Source of the DNA: CAHJWO01 sp964245885
Lineage (GTDB): Bacteria > Verrucomicrobiota > Verrucomicrobiia > Chthoniobacterales > SZAS-18
Direction of reading: 5' to 3'
DNA: 64,000 nt
Assembly (NCBI GenBank): GCA_964245885.1
Contig: CAXTOX010000005.1
Coordinates: forward strand, 1-64,000
The position numbers and the translations under genes were made by a program. Of this stretch, positions 1 to 7,000 are shown piece after piece. Each line of letters opens with the position of its first letter. The stretch's first letter is position 1. The notes beneath the pieces are model-generated. The model was given only the letters and a program-made list of their open reading frames with translations. It was not told where the DNA came from and made no database searches.

Positions 1-22
1 CCTTGCGCCCCTGCCGGGGCTG
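1..22. repeat. Partial copy of the type-G hairpin repeat
   Basis: The first 22 bases contain the motif GCCCCTGCCGGGGCT preceded by CTTGC. The same string, in reverse complement, forms the inner part of the right arm of the large inverted repeat at 45450-45740 (around 45655-45675). The window therefore opens inside a second copy of that element. Only one arm is visible, so its extent is unknown. A 12-bp palindrome (AGCTGCGCAGCT, about 54-65) follows directly downstream and may belong to the same repeat cluster. Confidence 0.5.
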
Positions 23-68
23 GGAGGACTCCACACGCAAACGAAAAACGCTGTAGCTGCGCAGCTTT

Positions 69-284
69 CTACCTCCGGCTGCCGAGCACCACCAGGAAAA
101 TACCTCCCGCCAGACTCAACGCGCCGATGATCTGCGGAATCGGCACCACTTCCTGGTGCTTCTCCTCCAGCTCCAACGGACCGATCTTGGCGGTGTTTTT
201 CTTCGTGAACGAAATCCCTCCGAAAACGAGGATCAGGATGCCGACCACGATGAGGACCAATCCGATGATCGCTGATGGCTTCAT
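69..284 (-). CDS. Small two-helix membrane protein of unknown function
   Basis: 71 residues with two predicted membrane helices (about residues 5-24 and 50-68) joined by a short polar loop containing KKNTAKIGPLELEEKHQEVV. This helix-loop-helix layout with a loop ending in a charged stretch and 'P.P' before helix 2 matches small conserved membrane proteins I recall from Acidobacteria and Verrucomicrobia, for which no function is known. It is the third and last gene of a minus-strand operon: its ATG lies 5 bases after the stop of the 70-aa gene upstream, which supports co-transcription. Confidence 0.65.
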   Translation of the reverse strand: MKPSAIIGLVLIVVGILILVFGGISFTKKNTAKIGPLELEEKHQEVVPIPQIIGALSLAGGIFLVVLGSRR

Positions 285-289
285 AAATC

Positions 290-502
290 TCAGATGCTCG
301 CGCCGAGCTTGCGCTGCAACGTGTCCCGCACGGTCTGCTCGTCGAGGCGGCCCGCCGCGAGCTTGACCGCCTTCTCCTGCAACTCGCTGAACACCGCTAG
401 GTCACCGGACGCGTAGTCCTTCGCCAGTTCCTGGTTTTCCTCGATGGTTTGCAGAGCCACGGACTCGGCGGTCAGGGTATCGCTGTCAGGTTCGGGAGGC
501 AC
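290..502 (-). CDS. Small protein, weakly GatB/YqeY-tail-like
   Basis: 70 residues, predicted soluble and helical, starting at GTG. Residues 27-68 (AKDYASGD..., then KLAAGRLDEQTVRDTLQRKL) resemble the C-terminal helical tail domain of GatB/YqeY proteins, in which a 'Y..G' is followed by a helix and a final 'L..kL'. The match is by eye and weak. It lies 36 bp downstream of the DUF4139 gene and 5 bp upstream of the small membrane protein, so it is probably the middle gene of an operon. Role unknown. Confidence 0.5.
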   Translation of the reverse strand: MPPEPDSDTLTAESVALQTIEENQELAKDYASGDLAVFSELQEKAVKLAAGRLDEQTVRDTLQRKLGASI

Positions 503-538
503 GGTGTTTAATTCGCGCGCAACGCTCCGCCTGGACGG

Positions 539-2719
539 CTATTCCACGTTGAGGCCGGTCAGATAGTTCTGCAGGTCGCGGCTCTGGCCATCGAGCCTGG
601 TGCGCAGGCTCTCGGTCTCGTTGCGCAGCTTGTCGATCTGGCTTTCCTGGTCGTCGAGCTTCTTGAGCAGGCGCGTCGCGTAGGAAGTCGTGCGGTCCAC
701 GCTCTTGAGGTTCTCGCGGATGCGCGTCTGGTCGGCGGTCAGGGTGCTCACCTGCGAATCGTGTTCGCTGATCTGGCTCTGGGTTTCCACGGCGGCTTGC
801 TTGAACGCCACCGCCTTCGCCAACGCGTCGCGCACCTCTTTGGAGATTTCGCCTCTTTGGCTGAAGGAGACCACCGTGTCCGCCGCCGCCGACACGAGCG
901 TGAACTGCTGCGCCTGGATACTTTCCTCCTTGACCGTGAACCGTTCCGTCTTGCCCGCGCCGACGCCTTGCTCGAAACGGTAGAGCGTGTTGGTCGTTTC
1001 CACGGGCTTGGGGGTTTCCACGAGGTTCCAGCCCGGGCGCAGGGGGTGTTCGATGACCACCGTCTTGTCGTGGTCGCCTTTGTTCTCAAAGCTGTATTCC
1101 TTCGCCGAGACCGACTTGTTTGTGACCGTGAGCACACCCTTGACGATCTTGCCCGCCATGATGCTCTGCCGGTTACGCAGGTCCTTGACGTTCGCCGACA
1201 CTTGGAGGTCGATGCCGTAGCTCAGCAGCCGGGTTTCGCCGGGGGGAACGTTGTCGAGTTGGGCGTCGCCCGCGTAGCGGCCTTCGTCGAACACCGTCAC
1301 CGGTCCGCCGAGCAGGTGCTTGGCGTCTTCGGTGGTGTTCTTGAGGCGCGCGCCGTTGAGCGGATGGTTGCCCAGCACGCCCTGGTTGAAGATGGACAAT
1401 TTTTTGACCTCGATGGGATCGTTGATAATCGGGATCATCGCCGAACGCTGCCGGGGCAGGCTGACATCGCCAACGGTGTACTGAAAAAGCTCGCCGACCT
1501 TGGCGGCGTCGGTGAGAGAGGAAACGCTCTGGGTAGGATCGAACGAAGGGGCTTCGAGTTTCGCGCGCGCCGGCAGGGGAGCCGGCATCGCCATGGGCTT
1601 GGGCACCGCTTCAGCGTCGGCGGAGTTTTGTAGGAGCCGGCTTCGGGCAGAAGAGCCGCCCGGCGCGGCGACCCCGGCGGAAACGGGGATGTTGGAACCC
1701 GTGACCATCCCTTCACCCGCAGGACCTTGCCCGTCTTCGTACGTCTGTGGGCGCAACGAAGCGTGGAGTTCCGGCGTCACTTCCGGGCGCGGCACGTAGA
1801 GCGGCTGGTAAAGATTCTGGACGAAGGAAATCGGCCGGCCGCTAACGAGGCTCAGGCGCACGTTGTTCCAGTCGTTGTCGGTCTGGTTTTCCACGATGGC
1901 CCAGCCTTGCAGCGTGGCCTTGGGCTTGCGGTCGTTGGGATCGTCGCCCGCGAGCACGAGCCGGTAGCTCGCCTTCCAAACCGGCGTTTCCACGACGTAA
2001 CCCAACCGCACGCGCCGCTCGCCCACACCGTTGAAGCGGATGTCCACGGGCTTCTTGTCCTGGTCACGCGCTCCGGCGACGGCGGCGAGCGCGCGGTTGA
2101 GTTCTTCCTGTAAGCCGGCGTCCTCCAACTGGAACCGGTCGATCTTGTCGAGTTCGAGCGAACGGATGCCGCGGTCGGTCACGACGTTGAGATACTCCTT
2201 GGTCAACGGCTCCTCTCCCGCTTTGGCACCGGGGATCGCTCGTTTCTCGACCCCGAGCACCGTGGCGGAGAAATTCTCCGGCCCGTTGACGCCGGCCAGC
2301 GAAACCGCCAGCCGCGCACCGCGCAGCTTGTTGAGCAGGTCGCCCAGTGATGGGTTGTCGCTGATGTCCACCTGGAAGCTGCCGAGCGTTTTGGCGAGGG
2401 GGTCCTGCGACGGGTAGGTCACGACGCCGACGTGCCCGCCGTTGAGGTCCTGGAGCACGAGGCTCTTGAGAATGTCGTTGATCTGGCCGGTCTTGAAGTG
2501 GAGTTGCGCGGTGGTATCGCCCGTCACGCCGCCTTCGTGTTGGAAGTAACCGACGCCGCTGGAAAACAGCACGACCTCGCGCACGGGTACGTCGGCGGTG
2601 GAGGGGGGAGTAGAAGGATTCACGGTTTGAGCCTGTAAATTGACGCCCGTGCACAATAGAGTCAAAGTGACGGCCGCCCACAAAGCGGGAACGAGGGGAA
2701 TGGATTGTTTCGTAATCAT
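539..2719 (-). CDS. DUF4139 domain secreted/periplasmic protein
   Basis: 726 residues with an N-terminal signal peptide (hydrophobic stretch about residues 8-29, ending at LQAQ). The opening REVVLFSSGVGYFQHEG is the characteristic start of DUF4139/mucoidy-inhibitor-like proteins, and the middle section (VWKASYRLVL, GWAIVENQTDNDWNNVRLSLVSGRP) is the beta-rich DUF4139 core. The last ~100 residues are a predicted coiled coil (heptad-rich, Q/L/R-rich). A low-complexity linker rich in Gly, Ser, Ala and Pro spans about residues 325-400. The molecular function of this family is not established. It is first gene of a three-gene minus-strand operon. Confidence 0.85.
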   Translation of the reverse strand: MITKQSIPLVPALWAAVTLTLLCTGVNLQAQTVNPSTPPSTADVPVREVVLFSSGVGYFQHEGGVTGDTTAQLHFKTGQINDILKSLVLQDLNGGHVGVVTYPSQDPLAKTLGSFQVDISDNPSLGDLLNKLRGARLAVSLAGVNGPENFSATVLGVEKRAIPGAKAGEEPLTKEYLNVVTDRGIRSLELDKIDRFQLEDAGLQEELNRALAAVAGARDQDKKPVDIRFNGVGERRVRLGYVVETPVWKASYRLVLAGDDPNDRKPKATLQGWAIVENQTDNDWNNVRLSLVSGRPISFVQNLYQPLYVPRPEVTPELHASLRPQTYEDGQGPAGEGMVTGSNIPVSAGVAAPGGSSARSRLLQNSADAEAVPKPMAMPAPLPARAKLEAPSFDPTQSVSSLTDAAKVGELFQYTVGDVSLPRQRSAMIPIINDPIEVKKLSIFNQGVLGNHPLNGARLKNTTEDAKHLLGGPVTVFDEGRYAGDAQLDNVPPGETRLLSYGIDLQVSANVKDLRNRQSIMAGKIVKGVLTVTNKSVSAKEYSFENKGDHDKTVVIEHPLRPGWNLVETPKPVETTNTLYRFEQGVGAGKTERFTVKEESIQAQQFTLVSAAADTVVSFSQRGEISKEVRDALAKAVAFKQAAVETQSQISEHDSQVSTLTADQTRIRENLKSVDRTTSYATRLLKKLDDQESQIDKLRNETESLRTRLDGQSRDLQNYLTGLNVE

Positions 2720-2843
2720 GTGACGCCAACAGAAATAACGCTCGAATCATTTATTCCTTAGAGCCATCCGTGTCCAATCTTCTGCCTTCCGCCCTGTTTC
2801 CTGTTCCCTAAACCCCATCTCCGCGCCGCAGGCGCTCTCCGTC

Positions 2844-3971
2844 ATGCTCCCGCTCCAGGACCTCCGGGTCATTTCCACCCAACGCCTCGTCGCGCCCGCC
2901 GTGCTCAAGGCCAAGCTCCCCACGGACGAGCGCGCCGCCCGGACCGTGCTGGCCGGACGCGCCGCCGTGGAAAACATCCTCACCCGCCGCGACGACCGCC
3001 TGCTGGCCATCGTCGGCCCGTGCTCGATCCACGATCCCGAGGGCGCGCTCGACTATGCCCGTCGTTTGCTGACCTTGCGCGAGGAACTCGCCGATTCCAT
3101 CGAGATCGTGATGCGCGTCTACTTCGAGAAACCGCGCACCACCCTCGGCTGGAAGGGACTCGTGAACGACCCGCACCTCGACGACTCGTGCGACATCGAG
3201 GCCGGCCTGACGCTCGCCCGGCGGCTGCTGCGCGAGATCGTGGGCCTGGGCATCCCGGCGGCGACGGAGTTCCTGGATTCCATCGTGCCGCAGTACCTCG
3301 ACGACCTCGTGAGCTGGGCGGCCATCGGCGCACGCACGACCGAGAGCCAGACCCACCGCGAGATGGCCAGCGGTCTGTCGATGCCCGTGGGCTTCAAGAA
3401 CGGCACCGACGGCGATTGCCAGACCGCCATCGACGCCATGCGCGCCGCGCGGCATTCGCACAGTTTCTTGGGCATCGACCAGGGCGGCGTGACGAGCGTG
3501 GTCAAAACGACCGGTAACAACCTGGGCCACCTCGTGCTGCGCGGCGGCCGGCTGCGGACGAACTACGACCCGCCCAGCATCGCCGAGGCGGCGCGCGGAT
3601 TATCGGCCGCGAAGCTGCCGCCGGTGCTCATGGTCGATTGCAGCCACGCCAACAGCGGCAAGCACCACGCCCGCCAGGAACTCGTCTGGCAGAGCATCCT
3701 CGAACAACGCCGCGACGCTGCCAGGGCTGGCACGCCCGGCCCGATCATCGGCGCGATGCTGGAGAGTTATCTGGAAGGCGGCAAGCAGCCGATTCCCGCG
3801 CGGCGGGAGGAACTCCGGTACGGCGTTTCGATCACCGACGCCTGCCTGGGCTGGAAGGAAACCGAGGCGCTCCTGCGCACGGCCGCAGCCGAAGCGGGAC
3901 CCTCTTCGCGGGCAACGTCGTTGCCGACTTTACCACGGGCAACGGGAGCGCGGTCAGTTCCATCGTCGTGA
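2844..3971 (+). CDS. aroG: 3-deoxy-7-phosphoheptulonate (DAHP) synthase, class I
   Basis: Condenses phosphoenolpyruvate and erythrose 4-phosphate, the first step of the shikimate pathway (aromatic amino acids). The TIM-barrel motifs of the AroF/G/H family are all present: VGPCSIHDPEGALDYA (PEP and metal site), MRVYFEKPRTTLGWKGL, GARTTESQTHREMASGLS, GFKNGTDG, TTGNNLGHLVLRGG and VDCSHANSGK. 375 residues against about 350 in E. coli. The family-typical ending SITDACLGWKETEALLR is followed by a Ser/Thr/Pro-rich tail of about 30 residues that does not look native. It is read out of frame from a fragment at 3893-4024 that resembles part of a delta-60 repeat protein. Which aromatic amino acid feeds back on it cannot be told by eye. 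Confidence 0.93.
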   Translation: MLPLQDLRVISTQRLVAPAVLKAKLPTDERAARTVLAGRAAVENILTRRDDRLLAIVGPCSIHDPEGALDYARRLLTLREELADSIEIVMRVYFEKPRTTLGWKGLVNDPHLDDSCDIEAGLTLARRLLREIVGLGIPAATEFLDSIVPQYLDDLVSWAAIGARTTESQTHREMASGLSMPVGFKNGTDGDCQTAIDAMRAARHSHSFLGIDQGGVTSVVKTTGNNLGHLVLRGGRLRTNYDPPSIAEAARGLSAAKLPPVLMVDCSHANSGKHHARQELVWQSILEQRRDAARAGTPGPIIGAMLESYLEGGKQPIPARREELRYGVSITDACLGWKETEALLRTAAAEAGPSSRATSLPTLPRATGARSVPSS

Positions 3972-4024
3972 AGGCGGACGGCAAAATCCTGCTCGCCGCC
4001 TCGTTCACCGCATCCATTCAAATC
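3893..4024 (+). pseudogene. Possible fragment of a delta-60 (beta-propeller) repeat protein
   Basis: In the frame starting at 3893, different from aroG's, the sequence reads SGTLFAGNVVADF, then SAVSSIVVKADGKILLAASF. The 'DGKIL.A.SF' signature preceded by an acidic 'ADF..GNGSAV' segment matches one unit of delta-60 repeats found in large secreted proteins. There is no start, and the frame soon meets the 3' end of the convergent membrane protein gene. It is best read as a recombination remnant that now supplies the tail of aroG. The identification rests on one repeat unit and is tentative. Confidence 0.4.
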
Positions 4025-4755
4025 GAACCCCAGTTCGGCCGCGCCCCGCGCCAGAGGAATTCAATCGTTCCCCAGCCGGCGACTCCCCCCAGAATGGTCA
4101 CTCCCCCGGCGGCGACTCCCAGCAAAACCGTGGCGCGGAGCGAACACACCCGCAGGGCGAAGTAACCAAAGACCGATAGCCCCACTCCGATGACCGCTTC
4201 CGCAAGCACGATGTAAAGAGGGGTGTGCCCGACGCGCAGGCAGTTTTGATACCGCCACCAGTTTGCTCCCCAGGCCATTTCCTCGTAGGCCGGGATCAAC
4301 AGCGACCCGAGCAAGCCGGTCAAGAGCATTCCGCGGACAAACCCGAACCGCCGGATGGCGGCATCGCCTGAGACGCCGACTTGTACCGCTACCAAGGCCC
4401 AAGAGAACGGCATCCACCACGGTGACTCCAGCACCATCAGCGAGCGGGCGACGGAGTAATCCAGTGTTCCGGTGCAGCGCACACAGAGGAAATCCGCGAG
4501 CAGTTCCACCAGCCCGAAGACACCCGCCGCTAGAAACAACCCCAAGATCGGACGGTCACCGGATACAACCGCGTAGGCGCCGAGCAACGCGAGGTTCGCG
4601 AGGTCCAGAGCCACGGCGCTGCGGCCGTCCGAGCCTGCCCAGCGGGAGCAGACCGTCGAGAAACCGACCGAGAACGCCATGGAGAAAAGCACGACGTACA
4701 AGCGTTTCGCGTCGTCTGGACGGCTGGCACCTGCTACCCGGTCGCTTGCATCCAT
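4018..4755 (-). CDS. Polytopic membrane protein of unknown function
   Basis: 245 residues from the ATG at 4755 (MDASDRVAGASR...), with about seven predicted membrane helices. Conserved-looking polar or aromatic positions sit in and near the helices: SPWWMPFSWALVAVQ, PAYEEMAWGANWWRYQNC and GHTPLYIVLAEAVIG. A Glu-Glu pair followed by Trp, then His-Thr-Pro near the next helix, suggests a defined family, but I cannot name it with confidence. It lies 8 bp downstream of the next gene to the right and was probably co-transcribed with it. The longer reading frame to 5016 is rejected because its first 87 residues are non-hydrophobic and overlap the neighbouring coding region. Confidence 0.7.
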   Translation of the reverse strand: MDASDRVAGASRPDDAKRLYVVLFSMAFSVGFSTVCSRWAGSDGRSAVALDLANLALLGAYAVVSGDRPILGLFLAAGVFGLVELLADFLCVRCTGTLDYSVARSLMVLESPWWMPFSWALVAVQVGVSGDAAIRRFGFVRGMLLTGLLGSLLIPAYEEMAWGANWWRYQNCLRVGHTPLYIVLAEAVIGVGLSVFGYFALRVCSLRATVLLGVAAGGVTILGGVAGWGTIEFLWRGARPNWGSI

Positions 4756-4763
4756 GAAGCGCC

Positions 4764-5849
4764 TCAAGCCGACGGAGGAAAGACCCAAAGCGCCGGTCGC
4801 CCTACGTTGCAGTGTACCGCCCGTCCCAGCATCGTGAACGTGGACCACGAATAATAAAGATTGCTGCGGGCGAGGCTGCCGGGGATGAAACCGACCGTTG
4901 GCTTCTCTAGGTGAGATCGCCGCATCCTGGCAGACGGCACCGGGTAAAAGATGGTCTGCACGGCCGCGTTTGATCCGCCGTCCTCGCCCACGAGGCTCGG
5001 GAAACGAGTGATCCAACCTCGGGGATCGTGACCGGCGTCGATGACGGCCCGATCAGCCGCAAACACGGCCTTCCGGCTGAAGCTCGGCAGGATCAGCAGG
5101 CTGCCAAAAGCCCAGAGCGTCATCCAACAAGCGTAGCCAAACAAAGCCTCGCCCGGGGAACGTTCGGCCAGGTGGAAGGCGAACGAACCGATGGATGCGC
5201 CCAACACATTCCAGCCTAAAATAAGGACCAGGGTCCGGCCGGCCAACCCATGTTCGGCTTGCCAGCTTCGGCGCAGGGACTCGCTGGCGAGTTCCTCAGC
5301 CGACAGATGCTTGCGCCAGTTGACGGGCCACACGCTGGCGGCGCGCACTCCGAACCCGACGATCCCGCCGGTGAAAGCCGGGTCAGCCGCATCGGCAACC
5401 AAAATCTTGGTGCCATCCTGCGCGACTTCCGTGGTGGGGGCACCCCCGATGAAATGTAAAAAAAATCGGCGGGCGAAAATTTGTCCCGCCGCCGCGAGCA
5501 AAATGGCGCAAGCGTACCCTCCGGTGAAACGAAAGCAGGCGTAGCTCAGCCCCCCGACAACCGCCAGCGCCAGCGTGTGGCCCAGCACTCCCGGCAGCCA
5601 GCCGCGGAAAAACTCGGCGACGGTCGGCTCGGGTGCAGGCATGAGCAACGTCCCGCCGATGAAGTCGAACACCGCCTGAACCGCTACCGACCCGAAAGCG
5701 ATGAGCAGATACCACCGGAGATCGAGCGTTCTGGTTCCACCCGACAACAGATAGAGCAGTCCGGCGGAGGCGGCGAGAACCCAGCAGCCGACGTTGACGA
5801 TGCCGAGTCGGAGGCGGAGGTTTGCCAGCGTCGTTTGTGCGGGGTCCAT
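4764..5849 (-). CDS. Membrane protein of unknown function
   Basis: About 361 residues from the ATG at 5849 (MDPAQTTLANLRLRLG). It has five to six predicted membrane helices. The C-terminal half contains VNWRKHLSAEELASE..RRSWQAEHG before a helix, and ends with IFYPVPSARMR...LYYSWSTFTMLGRAVHCNVGRP. I recall this ending from a conserved family in Planctomycetes and Verrucomicrobia with no known function. There is no HExxH, so it should not be called an M48 peptidase. An upstream ATG at 5906 is open but lies in the left arm of a hairpin repeat, so the inner start is preferred. Confidence 0.7.
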   Translation of the reverse strand: MDPAQTTLANLRLRLGIVNVGCWVLAASAGLLYLLSGGTRTLDLRWYLLIAFGSVAVQAVFDFIGGTLLMPAPEPTVAEFFRGWLPGVLGHTLALAVVGGLSYACFRFTGGYACAILLAAAGQIFARRFFLHFIGGAPTTEVAQDGTKILVADAADPAFTGGIVGFGVRAASVWPVNWRKHLSAEELASESLRRSWQAEHGLAGRTLVLILGWNVLGASIGSFAFHLAERSPGEALFGYACWMTLWAFGSLLILPSFSRKAVFAADRAVIDAGHDPRGWITRFPSLVGEDGGSNAAVQTIFYPVPSARMRRSHLEKPTVGFIPGSLARSNLYYSWSTFTMLGRAVHCNVGRPALWVFPPSA

Positions 5850-5904
5850 CGCGGGATATGGTTGAGGTGTTGCTGCGCTCAAGAGACTTCCAGTAAAGGT
5901 AAGC

Positions 5905-6004
5905 ATTTAGCCGCAGATTTCGCAGATTAGAAGAGGGGGGAAGAAGGGGTTCCCTCCCTTCCCTTCTTTCAATCTGCGGAAATCTGCGTAATCTGTGGCT
6001 AAAT
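5905..6004. repeat. Type-C intergenic inverted repeat (GCAGATT units)
   Basis: Imperfect inverted repeat. The left arm begins at 5905 (ATTTAGCCGCAGATT then CGCAGATT) and continues through a purine run (GAAGAGGGGGGAAGAAGGGG). The right arm (about 5950-6004) mirrors it and ends in ATCTGTGGCTAAAT. Each arm carries tandem 8-9-nt units of the kind CGCAGATT. It sits between two divergent membrane protein genes. I see no transposase or ORF in it. Similar 'TTAGCCACAGATT..GCAGATT' hairpins occur, as I recall, in many environmental bacterial genomes, with no known role. Confidence 0.8.
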
Positions 6005-6117
6005 TCTGACTTCTCCGCCGGGACTTTCGCCGGAGGTCTATTGGAAGGAACGTAGCACGATCGCCACAGGATGCTGTCCACGAGGGGGATGACGGTCTCT
6101 TTCTTCTCATTACGCCC

Positions 6118-6513
6118 ATGCACACGCGCTTTCACAAAGGTTCCGCCCTGGTTGGCCTCGCCTGGGGGCTGCTCGTCGGAGCAACGCCCTTCTTCCAACC
6201 GTTGGAGTTTGTCGCACGCTGTACTTTAGGGCTTGGTCTGGGATTGTCGTACGCCAGCATCGGACTCCTGGTGGCGGTGCTGCCGGAGTTTTCAGCCGGT
6301 TCGGGTAGACGATGGCTGCCCGGAGCGGTGGCGGGCTTGCTCTACAGCGTGCCGGGGGCGGTGTTCACAATGGTGCCTTATCCCTTGCGCGAGGACGCGC
6401 CGCGCTACTGGCACGAGTTTGCAGCCGGTGGCTGGCGGGCGTTTGGGTTGACGCTGGGCTTCGGGATGCTGGTGGGTGCCACCTGCGGGCTGGCACGCCG
6501 ACGCGATCCGTGA
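6118..6513 (+). CDS. Small membrane protein, four helices
   Basis: 131 residues with four predicted membrane helices (about residues 8-24, 31-55, 63-85 and 104-124) and a basic C-terminus (ARRRDP). No family recognised. Gly- and Leu-rich helices and an unbroken frame with high GC at third positions support coding. The start ATG at 6118 follows a T-rich stretch and has no obvious Shine-Dalgarno sequence, so the start is uncertain. It is divergent from the two minus-strand membrane proteins and is not part of a clear operon. Confidence 0.55.
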   Translation: MHTRFHKGSALVGLAWGLLVGATPFFQPLEFVARCTLGLGLGLSYASIGLLVAVLPEFSAGSGRRWLPGAVAGLLYSVPGAVFTMVPYPLREDAPRYWHEFAAGGWRAFGLTLGFGMLVGATCGLARRRDP

Positions 6514-6885
6514 AGAGCGCGCGCCTACGCGCGGGTGCTGCCCGCCAGGGATCTGATCACGCGGAGCTTCATCGCGGGGGTTCGGAGAACACACCTGCTG
6601 GTCCTCGTTTTCGGGGCAAGATCACACTTGGGAGCGGTCCGTCCATTGCCAAAGTCGACACGCAACTGCGCGCAGTGACGCTCGCCACGTTGCCACGACC
6701 CCGGGATTTTGCGCTTGCGGCGGTCGAGGACTGACAGGAAGCTCTGCCCATGGTTTTTGCCCGTGCCACTGTTGCCACGCGTTGCGTTCTACCGCGATTC
6801 AGCAGCACAAAGTGTGGCGCGGACGCGATTTCCGATGTTTGCTTCAATGCACAACGCGTTGCAACGCAGTAATATTCAACGCAAA
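6514..6885. other. Intergenic region without a recognisable gene
   Basis: This 372-bp stretch precedes the tRNA gene. I see no coding frame with family similarity. A GCGCGCCTACGCGCG hairpin lies just after the upstream stop (about 6520-6536) without a T-run, so it is at best a weak terminator. The AT-richer last 50 bases could hold the tRNA promoter, but no clean -35/-10 pair was identified. Confidence 0.5.
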
Positions 6886-6970
6886 GCCGGCGTGGCGAAA
6901 TGGCAGACGCAGCGGACTTAAAATCCGCTTCTGGGAAACCGGAGTATGGGTTCGAGTCCCATCGTCGGCA
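6886..6970 (+). tRNA. tRNA-Leu(UAA)
   Basis: An 85-nt class II tRNA. The acceptor stem GCCGGCG pairs with CGTCGGC (6963-6969, one G-T pair), with discriminator A at 6970. The anticodon stem GCGGA (6912-6916) pairs with TCCGC (6924-6928) around loop CTTAAAA, anticodon TAA at 6919-6921. The variable arm is extended (CTGGGAAACCGG region), as expected for leucine, and the T-loop is GTTCGAGTCCC. CCA is not encoded. Confidence 0.95.
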
Positions 6971-7000
6971 CTGCTTCCTTCCAAGAGAAAGCCGTCCCGA

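Noticed and set aside
4764..5849. M48-type zinc peptidase call for the membrane protein
   Set aside because: General layout is similar, but no HExxH or other metal motif is present.
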